In this document: in pieces, positions 1 through 50,172 of the stretch | Position numbering within the stretch: position 1 is the first letter of the stretch | Layout of the letters: every line of letters begins with the position of its first letter | Assembly: GCF_024679095.1 (NCBI RefSeq) | Contig: NC_066553.1 | Location: forward strand, 2,940,994-3,004,993 | Length of the DNA: 64,000 nucleotides | Reading direction: 5' to 3' | DNA from: Eriocheir sinensis | Taxonomy: Eukaryota > Arthropoda > Malacostraca > Decapoda > Varunidae | Made by a program: the position numbers and the translations under genes | The notes under the pieces: generated by a model | Told to the model about the DNA's origin: nothing | What the model saw: the letters and a program-made list of their open reading frames with translations, nothing else | The model's database searches: none

Positions 1-487
1 GTTTGTGTGTGTGTTACATCCTTCCTGCTTACCTGTGTGCGTGTTACCTGTGTGCTATTGTGTTTGTGTTGGTTATGTGTGTTTTTGTGTGGTAATTTTG
101 GGGGTCACTTTTCTTTATTTTGTTTTGTTTTGCTATTGTTTCATATCTTAGTTGTCTTTCCTCCCTTTTGATCGTTTGTTTTGATCCTCTTAATATTTGT
201 TTTGTTTTGATCCTATTTTATTTTATTTTCTTCCTTTTCTTCTTGTTTGCTTTCCTCTTGTCTTCTGTTTTTTGTTTTCTTCTTGTTTTCCTCGTGCTTG
301 TTCTCGCGTTTCTTCTTTTAAACCATCTTTTTTTTGTTTTCCTTTTCTTTCCTCTCCTATTTTTTTTCTCTTGATTTTATTCCTTGTGTTTCTCTTTCTC
401 ATACTTTTTTTTTTTTTTGCTATCTTTTTTTTCCGTTCCTTTCTTTCCTTTCTTTTTTTTTGGCTTTGTTTATTACTCGTTCTGTTC

Positions 488-543
<56 letters not shown>

Positions 544-731
544 GTTTATTTTTTACTTGCTTTTTTTTATCTATTACTTTTTTTTCTTTCCTTCTATTTT
601 CTCGTTTTGTTCTCTTTCTCGTGTTTTTTTATCATCATTTTTTCTTTTACTTTATTCCCTTCGTCTTTTCTTTCCTCCTTTTTGTTTGTTCGTTTTGTTT
701 CTCACACTTTATTTTCCATTTCTTTTTTTTA

Positions 732-793
<62 letters not shown>

Positions 794-833
794 CCTTAGT
801 TTTCTTTCTTTCGTTTTGTGATTTCTTTTTTCT

Positions 834-917
<84 letters not shown>

Positions 918-952
918 GTGATGTATCCGGGTGTTTAACGAGAAGGCCGTGT

Positions 953-1022
<70 letters not shown>
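1..1022. repeat. pyrimidine-rich block with four (CT)n tracts
   Basis: Almost pure T/C on the + strand, with (CT)n at about 490-541, 737-791, 836-915 and 954-1022. The long open frames here are only Ser/Leu or Arg/Glu translations of the repeat. No gene seen. Confidence 0.95.
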
Positions 1023-1029
<7 letters not shown>

Positions 1030-1060
1030 TCCATCGTGTAAATTCTAGTTTATAATCATC

Positions 1061-1145
1061 TGTGAGAGAGAGAGAGAGAGAGAGAAGGTCGAGGTTTAGA
1101 CGGTAGTGGTCAAGAGTGATAAGATAAGATTAGAGATAGTACTGT

Positions 1146-1189
<44 letters not shown>

Positions 1190-1510
1190 GGTAGGTTTCT
1201 CCCTTCCCTGCTATTGTACCTTCCCTCTATTTCTCCTTCAAAGGGGTGGAAACGCAAAAAAAAAAAAAAAAAGTGGAGGAAAGGGATGGGGCGAGAGAGG
1301 GAGAGGGAGAGGGAGAGGGAGAGCATTTTTGAAGAGGGGGAGTGAGGGAAGGGAGGGGAGAAAAATTTTGCAGGGGAGAGAATTTTTGCAGGAAGAAAGA
1401 GAGAGAGAGAGGGAGAGAGGGAAGAAAGACATTTTTAAAAGGAAGAAGGCTAGATGGATTGCAAGGAGGGAGAGAGGGAGGGAGAACAGGAGAAAGGAAT
1501 AGCTGGCGTC
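1061..1510. repeat. purine-rich block with (GA)n
   Basis: (GA)n at 1061-1085 and 1150-1187, followed by GGGAGA/GGAAGA-type sequence to about 1500 and a (TG)n/(TATG)n stretch at 1510-1560. No gene seen. Confidence 0.9.
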
Positions 1511-1747
1511 TGTATGTATGTATATGTATGTGTGTGTGTATGTGTATGTGTGTGTCTGTGTAGTCGTAACACCTATCAAGACTTGGGACGCTTCCTGTCA
1601 TTGTCCTTCCATCACTCTACCTCGGCATGGACTTACTCAGTGTAGGCTTAACCTCTCCTATACACCAGCAGTCCCTATCTACACAGCGCCCGGCCACCTC
1701 ATCCTCTGTCTACCGTTTCACAAGACTCACCTTCCCGCGCTTTATCA

Positions 1748-2123
1748 GCCAGCATCCACCTGCCTGTTGTTTCCTAACGTTTGCCTTCCTTCCTCTCGTC
1801 CAGTCCAGCATCTGCCATTTCTCAACAAGCATCTTCCTTTTTCTCCACCTTCCTGCCTTCCTTTCTCTCCCTTCACGTTCCTCCTCTCTTTTCCTTTCCC
1901 CTTCCTATTCTCCAATCTCATTTTTTCCCCCATTTTCTTCCTCTCTTCCTTATCCTTCTCCTTACACCCTCTGCTGAAGCTATCTAACCTCCATCCTACC
2001 ATCTTGTATTTTCTAAGCACACTCGTTTGTCAGCATCCACCTGCCTGTCCTTTCCCAATGTTTGCCTTCCTCTCGTCCACTCCAACATCTGCCATTTCTC
2101 AACAAGCATCTTCCTTTTATCCC
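1748..2123 (+). repeat. two copies of a ~95-bp sequence
   Basis: The stretch beginning CAGCATCCACCTGCCTGT and ending CAACAAGCATCTTCCTTT occurs at about 1750-1842 and again at about 2033-2118, separated by pyrimidine-rich sequence. The region to about 2690 holds no recognisable gene. Confidence 0.85.
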
Positions 2124-2867
2124 AGCTTCCTTTATCTCTCTCCATTCCCTCTGTATCTTCCTCTGTTTCCCTCCTCCTGACTTCCTTTCCTCTCTCTCCT
2201 CTTCTTTTATTTTATTTTCTATTCCTCTCTCTCTGCTATCTATTATCACCTACTTTCTCGTCTACTCATTTCCTTTCCTTCTTACTGTTTCTAGCTACTA
2301 ACTTCATTTTTTTTCGTTCCACCTCTCCACCTGTCATCCATCAACACTTTTTTCCTATTTATCGTCCACTTTCCTGTCATTCCACCAATTTCCACTCATC
2401 AACACCTGCTTCCTTTCCCTCTTACTGTCGCTATATAGCTTTCAACAGCCACATTTCTCTCAATCTTCCATTTCCCAGCTATCAACATCCTTCTCTCTTT
2501 CTCTCTTCTCTATCTCACTTCCTTCCTGTCTGTCTGTCTGTCTGTCTGTCTTCCATTCTCAGTATTTTTCTCTTTCATCATTTACATTCTCCCCACAGGC
2601 TGCTACACACCCACACAAACCTCTCTCTCCTCCAGACACTCCTCCTCCTTCCATTGTGCCATCATCTATGTTTCTTTCGTGGTTCGGGAGGTGAGTTTAG
2701 TGAGGCAGATCAGAGGGAAGGAAAGGGAGGAGAAGTACTGTTATTGAGGGCTGGTATATTTGGTATTAGTTACGTTCACAGTAATAGATGCAATAACGCA
2801 CATCCTGCCCCATTAACACCTGCGTATCTGCCTCTTAATATCGAGTGAATGACAAGCAGTATAGTGT

Positions 2868-3078
2868 TTAACCCTTTCGCTGCGATTGACACCCAGGTCT
2901 TTCTCTGCCTCTGTAGTGGATCGTGGAGTGTTTCCCATGTGGTATTGGTGTGCTGGATATCCCCTCCCAAGGTACATGACTTTATATTTTTCTTCATTGA
3001 GTTGTAGCAGCCACTTTTTGTTCCACTCCTGTAGCTTGGTGATGTCTTCTGGTAGGAAATCCGCAGTCAAGGGGTTAA
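2868..3078 (-). mobile_element. TTAA-flanked element enclosing a LINE reverse-transcriptase fragment
   Basis: The ends read TTAACCCTTTCGCTGCG and, inverted, TTAACCCCTTGACTGCG, i.e. imperfect 13-bp inverted repeats inside TTAA. The minus strand between them is open and reads LPEDITKLQEWNKKWLLQLN and EEKYKVMYLGR, matching the RT thumb region of CR1/Jockey-type LINEs (LQEDL.KLQ.W..KW...FN.EKC.VMHLGR). Confidence 0.7.
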
Positions 3079-3149
3079 GATTGGCATTGTCAGACGCTTC
3101 CAACCCGCACACAAACTATTTTTAAAGGCCAAGAAGATCACCCGGGTCC

Positions 3150-3301
3150 ATGTGAGTTCCTTTGTGTGGGTTCATGGTAGAGAAGAAGGGTCAAACTACT
3201 AACAGGGTCATTAAACTACTACTGAAAATTCCCACGACTCCTACGAAAGCCTTGTCAAATATGTGTTCTTGGGCGCGGGTATGTTTAAGAACGTGGCCCT
3301 A
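3150..3301 (+). mobile_element. truncated copy of the 'CCAGGGTCATAAAACTAC' dispersed element
   Basis: Shares with nine or more other loci the core 'aactac..acagggtcat.aaactac', 'tcctacgaaagccttgtcaa' and 'cttgggcgc', ending near ACGTGGCCCTA. About 155 bp remain. Confidence 0.75.
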
Positions 3302-3662
3302 AGTCGCTCCAGACACTCTTCTTCAACCCAGTTTATTACTCTCCTCAGTGTCATGCTTTCAAGAGGCACTCCATTTGGCACCTCTTCTATTGAGTGCTCG
3401 TTGTCCTCTATCTGTTGTGTCTGTCTGTGTGTCTTGCCTTGCTGTTTCTTATCTTTTTTTTCCCCTCAGCAATGGTTGTTTTCTGCCTCCTGTGTCCCCT
3501 CTGAACTTTCCTTTGATTTCTCGTTTTCTACCTGTTTTCTTCAATCATCGTCACTCGCTTCCTGCAGTTGTTTAATATCACTCATTCAGTGTCATGTCTT
3601 ATCGTCTAACACTTCATCATTCATTCATTCATTTATATACCTTCCTTCATCTACTTTTTCCT

Positions 3663-4085
3663 CATGTTTCCTTCCTTCCTTCCTTCCTCCTTCCCCTCTT
3701 TCCTCTTCCACCTCCTTTTTCCTTCCTTCCCCCTTCCCTTTCCTTCTTCCATCTACTTAACTTCCCTCCTTTTCCTTCCTTCCTTCCTTCCTCCTTCCCC
3801 TCTTTCCTTCTTCCACCTCCTTTTTCCTTCCTTCCCCCTTCCCTTTCCTTCTTCCATCTACTTAACTTCCCTCCTTTTCCTTCCTTCCTTCCTTCCTCCT
3901 TCCCCTCTTTCCTTCATCCACCTCCTTTTTCCTTCCTTCCCCCTTCCCTTTCCTTCTTCCATCTACTTAACTTCCCTCCTTTTCCTTCCTTCCTTCCTCC
4001 TTCCCCTCTTTCCTTCTTCCACCTCCTTTTTCCTTCCTTCCCCCTTCCCTTTCCTTCTTCCATCTACTTAACTTCCCTCCTTTTC
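3663..4085 (+). repeat. ~105-bp tandem repeat, 4 copies
   Basis: CTTCC/CCTTTT-type pyrimidine sequence with a marker ATCTACTTAACTTCCC at 3751, 3856, 3961 and 4062 (period 105, 105, 101). Leu/Pro/Phe/Ser frames over it are repeat translations. Confidence 0.93.
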
Positions 4086-4358
4086 CTGCCTCCCTCCTTT
4101 CCTTCTTTCCACTCTTCTCATTTCTCACTCGAGGTAAGGAATGACTCGCCTGATATTGCGAAACCAATAACAAAACAACAACCACAACAGTCTCGTAAAA
4201 GTAAATTAACCTGCGTGATCGATATTAGTGAAACGCAACCGTAGCACAACGCGGAGCAATCAGGAACACTGTCTTAACGTGCTCTGAAGAATGCGCGGTT
4301 GGCTGAAGACTATGCTTACACACTTCAAGGACCTGATTAACACATGACGCCACCTGGA

Positions 4359-4561
4359 CAGCGTTGCCAAATTATCGTACTCATCGCATTGCATTGTCGT
4401 AGTTTCTGACCGATAACTATAGCAAAAAACACAAAAAGCATCAATAAATAACAGTTTTAACGCTAACTTTAATGTTCTATCGTCGTTTGTGTGGTTGCGG
4501 CGGTCTTCGAGCCTAAAAATGATAAATACAATGTTCAGAGTACGACAATTTGGCAACGCTG
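4359..4561. mobile_element. hAT-type MITE, CAGCGTTGCC family (copy A)
   Basis: Inverted ends CAGCGTTGCCAAATTATCG and CAGCGTTGCCAAATTGTCG (right end inverted). CGCCACCT occurs at 4349-4356 and 4562-4569, a possible target duplication offset by 2-3 bases on the left. Sister copies at 33508 and 36673. Confidence 0.75.
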
Positions 4562-4865
4562 CGCCACCTCCTTACACGATTGGGATATCAGACACCTGTG
4601 CGTTATAGGAAAGACACGCCTGGGAAGCTCGTACGCTAGATTTTTTAAACGTCGTAGTGGTATTTAAGTTATGTGACTAGTTTGGCTTTTTCGATTATGT
4701 TTTTGGGATGAAGCTAAGTTTAGTCAAGTCGGCAAATCACAAACTTGGTGGCAAAAAGTTATATATAAAAAGAAATCAATAAAAGGCTTGATAAACAGGT
4801 CTTAAAGGACAAGAAAATATCCACAGTACTGTTGATGAAGACTGGTATTAAAAGAGATTAGGCTC

Positions 4866-5640
4866 ATGGTACAGAAGAAGGACCAAACTAGCACCAGGGT
4901 CATAAAACTACCCCTGAAAATGCCCAAAACTCTTACGGAAGCCTTGTCAAATAGGTGGTCACAACTATTTCCAGAGGCCGAAAATGAGATCAATCGGTTC
5001 CTTATGAGTGTGTATTTAGAGATTAAGGGCCAAACTAGCACCAGGGTCATAAAACTACCCCTGAAAATGCCCACAACTCTTACGGAAGCCTTGTCAAATA
5101 GGTGGTCACAACTCTTTCCAGAGGCCGAAAATGAGATCAATCGGTTCCTTATGAGTGTGTATTTAGAGATTAAGGGCCAAACTAGCACCAGGGTCATAAA
5201 ACTACCCCTGAAAATGCCCAAAACTCTTACGGAAGCCTTGTCAAATAGGTGGTCACAACTATTTCCAGAGGCCGAAAATGAGATCAATCGGTTCCTTATG
5301 AGTGTTTATTTAGGCTCATGGTACAGAAGAAGAGCCAAACCACCACCTGACTCATAAAACTACCCCTGAAAATGCCCAAAACTCTTACGGAAGCCTTGTC
5401 AAATAGGTGTTCACGTCAGTTACTTCCAAATTACTGTTTATTTAGGCTCATTGTACAGAAGAAGAGCCAAACCACCACCTGACTCATAAAACCTGTCAAA
5501 TAGGTGTTCACGTCAGTTACTTCCAAATTACTGTTTATTTAGGCTCATTGTACAGAAGAAGAGCCAAACCACCACCTGACTCATAAAACGACCCGTGGAA
5601 ATGCCCAAAACTCTTACGAAAGCCTAGGTGTTCGTGGGAG
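4866..5640 (+). repeat. tandem array derived from the dispersed 'CCAGGGTCAT' element
   Basis: Three units of exactly 147 bp begin at 4883, 5030 and 5177, followed by shortened units at about 5332, 5465 and 5564. Because 147 is a multiple of three, one frame stays open for 163 codons (repeating TSTRVIKLPLKMP..LTEALSN). There is no splice or promoter context, so the frame is treated as a by-product of the repeat. Confidence 0.85.
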
Positions 5641-5954
5641 TCGCAGAAATGTTCAATAATACGTCCTTGTGTGGTTAGACCTTGAAGGTATCAGTAGCCT
5701 AAATACTTGCAGCTCTTTAAAAACAAGCGCATGGCGTGTCAGGATCTAAAGACGTGTTGTACATCTCTTTAAAACAAGGAAGTACAGGAGCAGCGAGGGC
5801 CGAGCGAGGTTGGTATTGGTGTGTAGGTTGGGTAGACACGGCGGAGGAGGAGAGAGGGAGAGGGAGGGATGGAAGGAGAGGAGAGAGAGGGGAGAGCTTG
5901 TATTGCTTTAAAGAGGAAACTACCACTTACCCAGCAGTCTCTACCTCCCTACCC

Positions 5955-5957
<3 letters not shown>

Positions 5958-6024
<67 letters not shown>

Positions 6025-6066
6025 GTCATATATTTCACTCATTATTATAGAGCTTTACATTCCATT

Positions 6067-6112
<46 letters not shown>

Positions 6113-6220
6113 ACAGGAAAAGAAGGAAGAATGCATCAAAATTTAGCTTTTATTTTATTTTATTTTATTTATTTATTTTTTATTTATTTATTTATTTATT
6201 TATTTATTTTTTTTTTCATA
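5958..6220. repeat. (CT)n, (GA)n and (TTTA)n cluster
   Basis: (CT)n at 5958-6021 is followed after 47 bp by (GA)n at 6069-6110, an inverted-complementary pair, then (ATTT)n at 6146-6220. Confidence 0.95.
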
Positions 6221-6478
6221 ATAGCTTGACTTCTGATCAGACATACATGCTTTTGAAACGACTGACAGACATAAATAAACAAGCAAACGAGACATCAACA
6301 AAACCTCCTTACGTGTGATATTGAAAAGGAGAAATGAACGCGAGGCAAATCTGAATCTACTCTAAGTGCGGTGTGGTGTTGATGGTGACCTGTGAGTGTG
6401 TGGAGGTCTGTGGTGGATGTGGTGGAGGGGGGGGGGGGGAGCAATACGTGTCACACCCCCGCCACCACCACAGGGGAG

Positions 6479-44320
<37,842 letters not shown>

Positions 44321-45794
44321 TAGTGTGGGGCGGCCAGCCAGCCAGCGGTCCTTCATCACCCAGTACCTCCTGTACCACAACCACAGGTGATGTGTGAGGC
44401 GGACAGCGGTCCTCAGGTCCCTCCTGCGGTGACGCTCCATGCCGGCCCCCTGCCCCCACCCTGCCCCAGCCTGGTCCCAGGGGGGTTGCCCTGCAGTGCA
44501 CTGGGGTACACCAGCTCCACCTCCACAGTATCAGTTGTTTGATAATCAAAACATTCTCTCTATGGAGGTGTTTTACTGATGGAATTATGTGTGCCATATG
44601 GCATGTTTAGTTAATCAGCATAATTTTATGCTCTTGTTCGTTTCATTACTGAATATTAGATTTTGAACCAATGTAGGCAATTTCATTTAGATGGCCAAAA
44701 TCAGAGGTCAGTGCAGTGTACTGCTGCTAGCAGCAGTCAGTGCATACATGGGACTCTTAGATATACGTTTGTGTCTGTGTGTTAGTGTGGCCACCAGCCA
44801 TTGTGATAGACCAGGTCAGACCGGCGTGCCGCCCTCTTCTCAGGGACCGACCGCCGGACACAAGAGGCAGTGGACAGGGGCAGCTTGCATGTCCAGCACA
44901 AACTTTGCACCAAGTTCAAGGACAATCAGTGGTCAGAAAAAAGTGAAGTAGCAGCACATGGAAGTGTACTTGAAACAATACATTTTCTGTTCAGACTAAG
45001 TGTGATGACAGAGGCAAAATGCAAAGTGAGATAAATGTGTTGTGGTGGATGGCATCTGTTTGATGAGAAAAGCAACTGATAAGGCTTTCCCTGCAGCAGT
45101 AGCAGCTGGCCTCCTGTCCCTCACCCCAGTGTGGCAGGCTGAAGGGTGAATCGTAAAGTCTTGCCCCTAGTCCTTACTCTAAAGGCTCTGCCATGGATGC
45201 TTCACTGTTTTTATGTATTTTTACAGAGCTATTTGAGGTGAAAAGTAAAATTGAAACATTACTACCTTGTCCACTACCAGACAATGAGGCACTCCCTTCT
45301 CTTGGGGCCAAGTGGCTCCTGCCACAACCCAGGATTGACTTGCTTCAGTGCCAGTTATCTCATTCATTTCCATCATTGTACTATATGCTTAAGTATTTTT
45401 AAAGTGCCATTTGCAGTAAGACTATGGTAGGACTGGCAAGGGCTCAACTCACCAGCATGTCATGGCATCAAGATCTACTGTTCTAGTGTGTTCTTATACT
45501 CCAACATCTCACCTAGTACGCAGCATCTTTGTACAAAAATATTAAATATTAATACAGTTTTCCCTTTGTATTCCCTGTTTATTGTTAATAGTTCATAATG
45601 ACTATAAGTGGGCATTGCTTTTTTATATTAAATTTATTTGTTAACTTTTAGAATAATACTTTTTGTGTACAGTGCCCACAAATGAAACTTGCATAGAAAA
45701 TGCAAGTAAGATTTTAAGTGAAGGTGAGTATTTTATACGTGCAGGTAGGCTTCATCGTACATCTGATTTCTGGCCACCTGGGTATATAGGGAGG
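44321..45794. other. gus 3' flank / probable 3' UTR
   Basis: Starts with a partial copy of the end of exon 8 (44350-44394). After that no gene is recognisable. No AATAAA was found up to 45541, where ATTAAA occurs; another AATAAA is at 46433. Confidence 0.45.
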
Positions 45795-45875
45795 AAAGTG
45801 CATAGGGCCCTCGGTCCTCACTAAGCTTTAAATCTGAGTTGACGTGTTGCTAACCACTCAGTCACACCCATTTGT
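45795..45875 (-). mobile_element. degenerate tRNA-derived SINE head
   Basis: The minus strand reads GTGTGACTGAGTGGTTAGCA (A-box-like) followed at tRNA spacing by CAGATTTAAAGCTTAGTGAG and GGACCGAGGGC, like the tRNA-Leu/Ser-type heads of invertebrate SINEs; the B box is eroded. Confidence 0.5.
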
Positions 45876-46157
45876 CCAAGCCATTTCAGCTATTTTGGGA
45901 CCTTGCTATTCTCCTTTGGATTGCTGCCATGAGACACTAAACTTACTAATGCTCCTGCCTTGACTCAGCTGAAAGGTGTCCCTGTGGTACATACAGCTCA
46001 GGGTACTGTGGTGACACACAGGTCTATTTAGAACCTCATAAGGCTGCTGTGGACTTGCTTCATGGTGTCATCCCTGGGCAGAAATTTTGCAGCGGATTAA
46101 AAAAGCACTCGCTCCTAGGACTGACAAACTTCTCAATTGATTTTGTAAGTCCTAGGA

Positions 46158-46243
46158 GTTTATTTATTTATTTATTTATTTATTTTTTTTTTTTTTTTAT
46201 TTATTTATTTATTTATTTATTTTTTATTTTTTTATTTTTTTTT
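46158..46243. repeat. (TTTA)n low-complexity tract
   Basis: TTTATTTA repeats and T runs over about 85 bp. Confidence 0.95.
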
Positions 46244-47649
46244 TGTTACCAATTTTCTGCCTGTGAATGACACTGGGAGGCAAGCCAGAGGCTGCCCTAG
46301 TGAGTTCATACATGGCCCTGCATGTCACCACAATATTTTGAGCCACACATATCACACACCTCCTTTCACTTGACTCAAAGCATAGGTTTCCTCTTTGTTT
46401 GTAAGTTTACGCTGTCTCAAGGTAGCAATCCCAATAAAATTTATAGGGTCCAAAAATAACCTAAAAAGCATGGTTAATGGGTGCAATTGAGTGGTCAGTA
46501 ACAAGTCCACTCAGATCAATAGTTCGGTTAGCACTGAGGGTCCCACACTCTCCTCCCTCCATAGCCAGCCACCAGACATATGAGAGTGTTCCTGCCAACA
46601 AGGTGATGGTTATGTAAGTGTTGAGTATACCTGTGAAAGAACCTGTAATTTTTTATATAATATTTTTTTGTGGGTACTGTATGTATACCAACATGATAAT
46701 GGGTGATCCAGTAGGCAGAGTGTAGTGCTGTATGGTAAGGTTGTTAGAAGAAAACTATGGTATAATCTTACAGTGCTAGGTTAGGCCTGCAAGCCCTCAT
46801 TTGTAAAGCCATCAATTCTGCCGAAAGCTTAAGAAATGTAGAGGTCAAGGTCGAAGCTTATGCCATGACCCTGACCCTGTTCTGCTTGGGGGCCCACCAT
46901 GGCTCCCTCAATGTATCTGCATCGGGTAAGCTTGCCACCTATGACGGGTTTGGGTAAAGCGTAAAGCCTAGTGGAACCCTGCTTCCTGAAGGGGCAGGGC
47001 CCACTATAGTCCATTGACTCTTAACTTGAGCCCTGTGGCTTGGCCTGGGGAAACCCCCATTGTTTACAGATCTAACAACGACCTGCGCATGGCGACCTGT
47101 CTCACTGTTAGTCTGTACGTTATCTATTTATGGAATATATATACATTCATAATACGACTGCATGGTGTTATGAATGGCTTGGGATTAGAGGGAAAGACAA
47201 CAACTCAGTAAACCTTACATATCACTTGGCAACGTGGCTCATGCGACATTGCCACCTGACGGACCTTGGCAACAGGTGCCAGGCCGCACCATTCAGGTGG
47301 TACAAGAGCTTATGAATTATGCAAGAAAATGCAGGCTCTTGGTATACCAGACCTGAGCTGCACCACTTGACTTGATATGGCAATGCTGGAGGGTAGCTAA
47401 GGAGGGTGACCACATCCTCATAACCATTTGGAGGATTGTTTACAACTGCAAGGGTTTCTGGAGCACAGAGTTCTTTGCAATTGGTCATAGGGTTGTTGGA
47501 ACACAGTATTCATGCCAGCAGGTCAAAAAAATTCAGGGTTTCATCTTGAGAAACTAGACTGAGGCCAAGTACAACTAAAATGTATACCCCTATCATTACC
47601 TCAGATGCTGGAGAATATGGAGAAGTTGCACTGCCAGGCTTGCCGAGAA

Positions 47650-48450
47650 TCAGGAACAGTCCAAGGCTCATGTAAAACTAGATTTCTCCTGAAAAGAGAC
47701 AAGAAGAGGTGTGTCAGGAGTTTCTGAGGCTGTTGAAGGCTATTTCAATGTGAATGACCTCTTGTCTGCTTACCGAGCCCTGGAGAAGCTCTGCTCTAAG
47801 GTGAGAGCTATTTGAACAGCAGAGGGTTGCCTTGTGCCTGATGGGTCAGCAGAAGTTCAATGGGCAAGTACTTTGAGCAGTTGTACATGGACCCTTTGAG
47901 CAGGCAGCTCCTAAGTGCTGGATTAATAAGAGTGAATCATTGATAAAACCCCACCCTCTCTTGGTGAGGTAGGTTGTGGAAAGGCAGGTGGTGATTGTAA
48001 AATCAGTGTGGAGCTGCTCAGAGCTTGAGGTGTGGCCATGATCTGTGGGTTGCATGTGGTCTGTGACTGCAGTATGGTAATCTGGTAACATTCCTGACTG
48101 GAAGAGGAGTCTGGTCATCCATAACTGGAAAAGGAAAGGCAACTGTCAGGAGTGCATCAACTACTGCAGTAGTACCCTGCTTATCGTACAAGGTAGAGAC
48201 CAGAGCAGTCCAGGTTCACACCTGGTAAGTCAACAAATGATCGTATCATAGCACTCTGCATACTGATGGACTTTTTACAGGGGATGGATGCTTTCAGCCT
48301 ATGTCACTCTCAAGAAAGTGATCCAGTGCACTGAAAGGCATTGGAAATTTATGCAACTTCAGGGGATTTCAGCATGGATTGTTGGTATATTGAATGACCT
48401 GCACTCTGGGACTGTGAACCCTATGTTCAGCTTCTTTTAGAGATACTTGA
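47650..48450 (+). mobile_element. RTE-like LINE reverse transcriptase relic
   Basis: Broken frames give, in order, FLLKRDKKRCVRSF, YFEQLYMDPLSRQLLSAGL, GNIPDWKRSLVIHNWKRKGN then NYCSSTLL, and LKKVIQCTERHWKFMQLQGI then LHSGT. These match the order WAEYFEQL..DPPS.QL, IP.DWKRGLVVPIWKGKGD..NYRGITLLS and YVDLKKAFDSV.R..LW of RTE-type LINEs. Many stops; not functional. 46830-47600 upstream may be its 5' part but is not recognisable enough to claim. Confidence 0.75.
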
Positions 48451-49960
48451 AGGGGAAAAGAACAGTGAAGTCAGAGCCATGGGTAGATTGTGAGCTGTCT
48501 GTATAGATATGGAAGGAAATGACAGGAACAGATATGAGGGGAAGACATAAGCCAAGATGGAGAACAAAGAATATAAAGTGAAAAATATTGTTTAGAAAAG
48601 GGGGAATGGAAGAAGGTATGCATTAAATCAGGAAATGGGGGCAGTACTTGTGGATGGGAGAAAAACTTGGCAAGAATGAAAGGTTGTGAAATGATGGTCT
48701 TATCATGATACAGAAAATTGGTGGAGTCTGGAATAAAGCAAAGGAAAAGAAAGGTATAGCAGCATAAATGTGACGGCAGCCCTGACTGCATGAAGGCTCA
48801 AATGGCCAAGAGCAAAAAACTTCAAGAGCTAAACGTAATCCTAGACAGTGTGCAGGATCAAAGAGGTGAAGGAGAGAAGGTTGAAGAATACACATGGCAT
48901 CTGTAACCCAGGGTGAATAGGACCAGAGCAACATGAAAGTGGAGTGTCTGAGGTCAGTATCCCAAGACTGAAAGTTTGCAGAAGGCAGATGACAGAGCAG
49001 TTTCTTCAATAAATATGTTCATTCCAGTTCAGTCGAGGGTTGAAAATTAGGCCCAGGAACTTGCCAGAGGGGTGGTGCTGTTAGAGGATCCCATAAAGAA
49101 GGGTAAGACTGTTGTACAGGAATGACAGACGATAATGGAATAGGATTTAGTGGAATAAGAATCAAAGCCATGATTAGTATCACAAGAAGTTATTGAAGTA
49201 GCAGACTGAAGGAACTGTTTGTGCTAAAGGGAAAGGTAAAATGGCATAAATAGTGAGGTCATCCACACATGAGGACTGGACTGGACTTGTTAACCACAAC
49301 AAGGAACAAAGTGATGCTGGGATGCTACCTTGAGGAACACCTTCAAATTTAGGGAAAAAGAAAGAAGAGGTGGCAATTCAAACACAAAAATCTCCTTCAA
49401 AAATAGAATCAACCATCATTTCGCTGTGTCAGGAGTAAACTGAATACTGAGGTGCTTTCATTTCAGGCCCCAAGCGGCTGTCGAGCAGATTAAATCACCA
49501 AAGCAGGCAACCTCGTAATGAGCCAATAGGCTTTCTGTTGCCTGCATTTCCATGTTTGTGGAAAAAGGATTGGAGGAAAATGCCCCATGTTACCAGTAAT
49601 ACCAAAGGAGGAGGATTGGTGTTAAAAGTAGCTCTTAGTCTTAGCAGCATTATAAGGTTTCTCAAGATCAAAGACAGCCAAGATGAATTTTCACGCGAGC
49701 AAAAGCTGTTAATACGTAAGTCTCCAGGTAAGCTGATGGATGGGCAGCACTCCTAGCACATCAAAACCTACACTGGGAAGGTGATGTGAGACTTTGATTC
49801 TAAATACCATATGGAAATGAGCCATGCATTCTAGTGGTTTGCCTAAGCAGCTAATCAATGCAATAGGGCAGTAGTCTTTAGGGAGGTTGCCTGACTTATT
49901 AGGGAAAGTCTCCATTTGTTCAGATTCTATTGCAAAGGGCTAACAGGAAAGACATGGATG
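48450..49960 (-). mobile_element. Jockey-like LINE relic (RT and post-RT region)
   Basis: On the minus strand, from 49.93 kb downward: PNKSGNLPKDYCPIALISCL then GKPLE (RT motif 1), near 49.33 kb FEGVPQGSIPASL (motif B), then CVDDLTIYA (active-site box, Cys for the usual Tyr, Val for Ala), and at 48.6-48.95 kb LLLWSYSPWVTDAMCI, LLHLFDPAHCLGLRLALEVF, matching the LDY..YG....L..LDP.H..GLRLALGAF region. Frameshifted throughout. Confidence 0.8.
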
Positions 49961-50172
49961 TAGGTGGTAGGTATCAAAGTATTAAATAATGAACGCACCA
50001 TCCAGGCCCTTGCAGGTATTACATTAAGACTTTGTGTAATGAGTTCCAAAGAGGAAAGCCTGGTATTACAAGATTTAGTATATGATAAAAGAGATGATAG
50101 GATTGCATTCAGCAGTTAAATTAATATTAAAAAATTGTGGGGGGAGGTGGGATCTACCATCTCTTTTTGCTC

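Noticed and set aside
197..921. Several 100-200 codon frames, Ser/Leu-rich on + and Arg/Glu-rich on -
   Set aside because: They are pure translations of (CT)n/(GA)n and T-rich sequence; no splice, start or homology support.
46829..47560. Possible 5' part of the RTE-like LINE or an independent gene
   Set aside because: Short frames without clear similarity; the resemblance to a LINE leader was too weak to claim.
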